A DNA stretch of 64,000 nucleotides from Dyella_B sp036746095 (GTDB lineage: Bacteria > Pseudomonadota > Gammaproteobacteria > Xanthomonadales > Rhodanobacteraceae): positions 1 through 64,000 of the forward strand of contig NZ_DAIOEU010000006.1 in the NCBI RefSeq assembly GCF_036746095.1, in the 5' to 3' direction. Under the pieces are notes generated by a model. It was not told the DNA's origin, searched no databases, and saw only the letters and a program-made list of their open reading frames with translations. Position numbers and translations under genes: made by a program. Position 1 is the first letter of the stretch, and every line of letters begins with the position of its first letter. This document shows positions 62,601 through 64,000 of the stretch, one piece after another.

Positions 62601-64000
62601 GCGGTACGCTCGATCACGCGTTGGAAAGGGGGCAGGGCTTTAAGCATCTGGCTGCCGTATTGCCGCGTAATGACACGGCGATCCAGCAGCACGATCCGGC
62701 CGCGATCGGTTTCGCTGCGGATCAGGCGGCCGCAATATTGAATCAATAGCCGTGTGGCTTCAGGCACGGCGACTTCCATGAAGGGGTTGCGTCCGCGCGA
62801 TTCCAGCCACTCGGCATACGTGGCGCCGACGGGGTCGGTCGGCACGGCGAAAGGCAATTGCGTGATCACCACTGTCTCGCACAACTTGCCGGGCAAATCC
62901 AAGCCTTCGCCGAAAGACGCCAGGCCAAACAAGGTGCTGCCCTTGCCTGCTTCGACGGCTTGAACGTGTTCGGCAATCAATTGCGTTTTGCCCAACGAAC
63001 CTTGCGCGCGCACTTTGCGCACCTTGTCGATCGGCAGGCGTTGCAGCACGCGTTCCAGCTTTGCGCGCGAGGTGAACAGCACCAGGTTGCCGGCATTCCA
63101 ATCCAGGTTGTCAGCCAGCCAGTCGGTGATTTCCTGTGCGTGTTGTTCGCGTGCATCGGGCAAGGCGGACAGGGCCGGTATTTCCAGGCGCGCTTGGGCG
63201 CCAAGATCGAACGGCGAAGGCAGGCTCACCGTCACCGCATCGTCCGGCAACCCCACGGCATCGGCAAAGCCGCGGAAGTTGCCGCCTACGCTCAAGGTGG
63301 CGGACGTCATCACGGCGGCGCTGGCGTTGTCCCAGAGAATGCTGCGCAACAGTGCCCCGGCGGAAACGGCCGACGCATGACAAACCAATTGCTGGTCGTT
63401 GGATAGCGTGACCCAGCGCGCAAGTGGCGGTGCATGTTCCGGATCATCACTGGACCATGCGCGCCACGTGCGCACCTGGCGATCGATGCGCTCCATGGCC
63501 ATGCCCAATTCGCGCGACAACGCTTCCTGCGTCGGGCCGCCTTCGCTCATCTCGGTGACGGTGCGCCGCACGGCGGTCAGCCAGCGCTGCACCTCGCTGC
63601 TGGTAATGTAGAGCAGCGTGGCGTGATGCACCCAGTTGTCCGGCAACTGACCCAGCGAGCCGCGATAGACCGGTTCGGCTTCCGCCGGATCGGGCAGCCA
63701 CGATTGGCGAATCTCTTTTTCCAGCGCTTCCAGCGCGTCGCTCAGCTCCTGCAGTTTTTCGTCGCCGGCATCGAGGGTGAGCTTGCCGATCACTTCTTTG
63801 TCGGTCAGCGAATAAGCCGCGTGCACTTGTCGGCCGAGTCGGCTGATCTGGCGCACGGCGAAGTTGAGCGCCACTTCCGACGCGCCGCGGTCGATGGTCT
63901 TGGCGGGCATGTGATGCGCTTCGTCGAACACGTACAGCGTTTCTTCCGGCTTGGGCAGGAACACGCCGCCCCAGCTTTCTTCGCCGCTGGACAGCGTGAG
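62597..64000 (-). CDS. dinG: ATP-dependent DNA helicase DinG, C-terminal part (runs off window)
   Basis: The visible part has about 467 codons and continues past the window end. It contains the DEAH box YVFDEAHHMP, then AAVMTSATLSVGG (motif III), GNLVLFTSRAKLERVL, GLASFGEGLDLPGK (motif V) and QYCGRLIRSETDRG (motif VI). This is an XPD/DinG-type superfamily 2 helicase, which unwinds R-loops and forked DNA. The N-terminal Walker A region and iron-sulfur cysteines lie beyond position 64000, so cluster type cannot be judged. Confidence 0.92.
   Translation of the reverse strand, partial: LTLSSGEESWGGVFLPKPEETLYVFDEAHHMPAKTIDRGASEVALNFAVRQISRLGRQVHAAYSLTDKEVIGKLTLDAGDEKLQELSDALEALEKEIRQSWLPDPAEAEPVYRGSLGQLPDNWVHHATLLYITSSEVQRWLTAVRRTVTEMSEGGPTQEALSRELGMAMERIDRQVRTWRAWSSDDPEHAPPLARWVTLSNDQQLVCHASAVSAGALLRSILWDNASAAVMTSATLSVGGNFRGFADAVGLPDDAVTVSLPSPFDLGAQARLEIPALSALPDAREQHAQEITDWLADNLDWNAGNLVLFTSRAKLERVLQRLPIDKVRKVRAQGSLGKTQLIAEHVQAVEAGKGSTLFGLASFGEGLDLPGKLCETVVITQLPFAVPTDPVGATYAEWLESRGRNPFMEVAVPEATRLLIQYCGRLIRSETDRGRIVLLDRRVITRQYGSQMLKALPPFQRVIERTA

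Overview
The window is GC-rich, densely coded bacterial DNA with no rRNA, CRISPR array, transposase or prophage gene. Gene content points to a gammaproteobacterium of the Xanthomonadales (Lysobacterales), most likely Rhodanobacteraceae such as Dyella, Luteibacter or Rhodanobacter. The reasons are large TonB receptors with a QDxxS...ITVTGS N-terminus, a DPP-IV type S9 peptidase, an XAC0095-like small protein and abundant REP-like palindromes. The family-level placement is an inference from gene content only.

Layout. 1-2.8 kb: a tRNA-Arg(CCG), then an arsR-arsI-arsC arsenic operon bounded by a 27-bp inverted repeat, then a class A beta-lactamase gene. 3-8.7 kb: metabolic and accessory genes (PEP-mutase-like enzyme, AraC regulator, small Cys-rich protein, DUF4386, lipase-like hydrolase, GNAT, methyltransferase, DUF1328). 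8.9-12.3 kb: an mprF-acvB pair for making and removing lysyl-phosphatidylglycerol. 12.4-17.6 kb: a lipoprotein, a 290-bp three-armed palindromic element, queF, a Rid protein, an aldo/keto reductase with a divergent LysR gene, and a GST. 17.8-20.1 kb: DPP-IV peptidase. 20.3-25.2 kb: a blaI-like / M56 peptidase / two ABC permease operon with two strong BlaI-type dyads. 25.4-27.6 kb: DUF2076 protein, a GNAT gene broken by an amber codon, and a tandem pair of GNAT genes.

27.6-32.4 kb holds the class Ia ribonucleotide reductase. nrdA is preceded by a cobalamin riboswitch, a sigma70-like promoter and two DnaA boxes. nrdA and nrdB are separated by a small unknown gene and by an opposite-strand GIY-YIG nuclease gene flanked by REP palindromes. 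32.4-38.4 kb: small membrane and secreted proteins, two tandem trypsin-fold proteases with different S1 pockets, zapE, an alpha/beta hydrolase and a membrane-anchored cytochrome c. 38.8-46.9 kb: an MdtABC-type RND efflux system without an outer-membrane channel gene. 47.7-57.9 kb: three TonB-dependent receptors, each preceded by a GCAA-N4-TTGC dyad (the first inside a perfect 40-bp palindrome). 58.1-64 kb: a two-domain methylglyoxal synthase, NRDE/TANGO2 protein, YchJ, NnrU, HutD/Ves and the C-terminal part of DinG running off the window.

The most unusual items are the nested palindromic elements (13.1-13.4 kb, 59.2-59.4 kb, 43.6-43.75 kb), the GIY-YIG gene set between REP palindromes inside the nrd locus, the layered nrdA control region, the shared operator-like dyads of the receptors, and the fused methylglyoxal synthase. 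All calls come from reading sequence and motifs; no database search was run.
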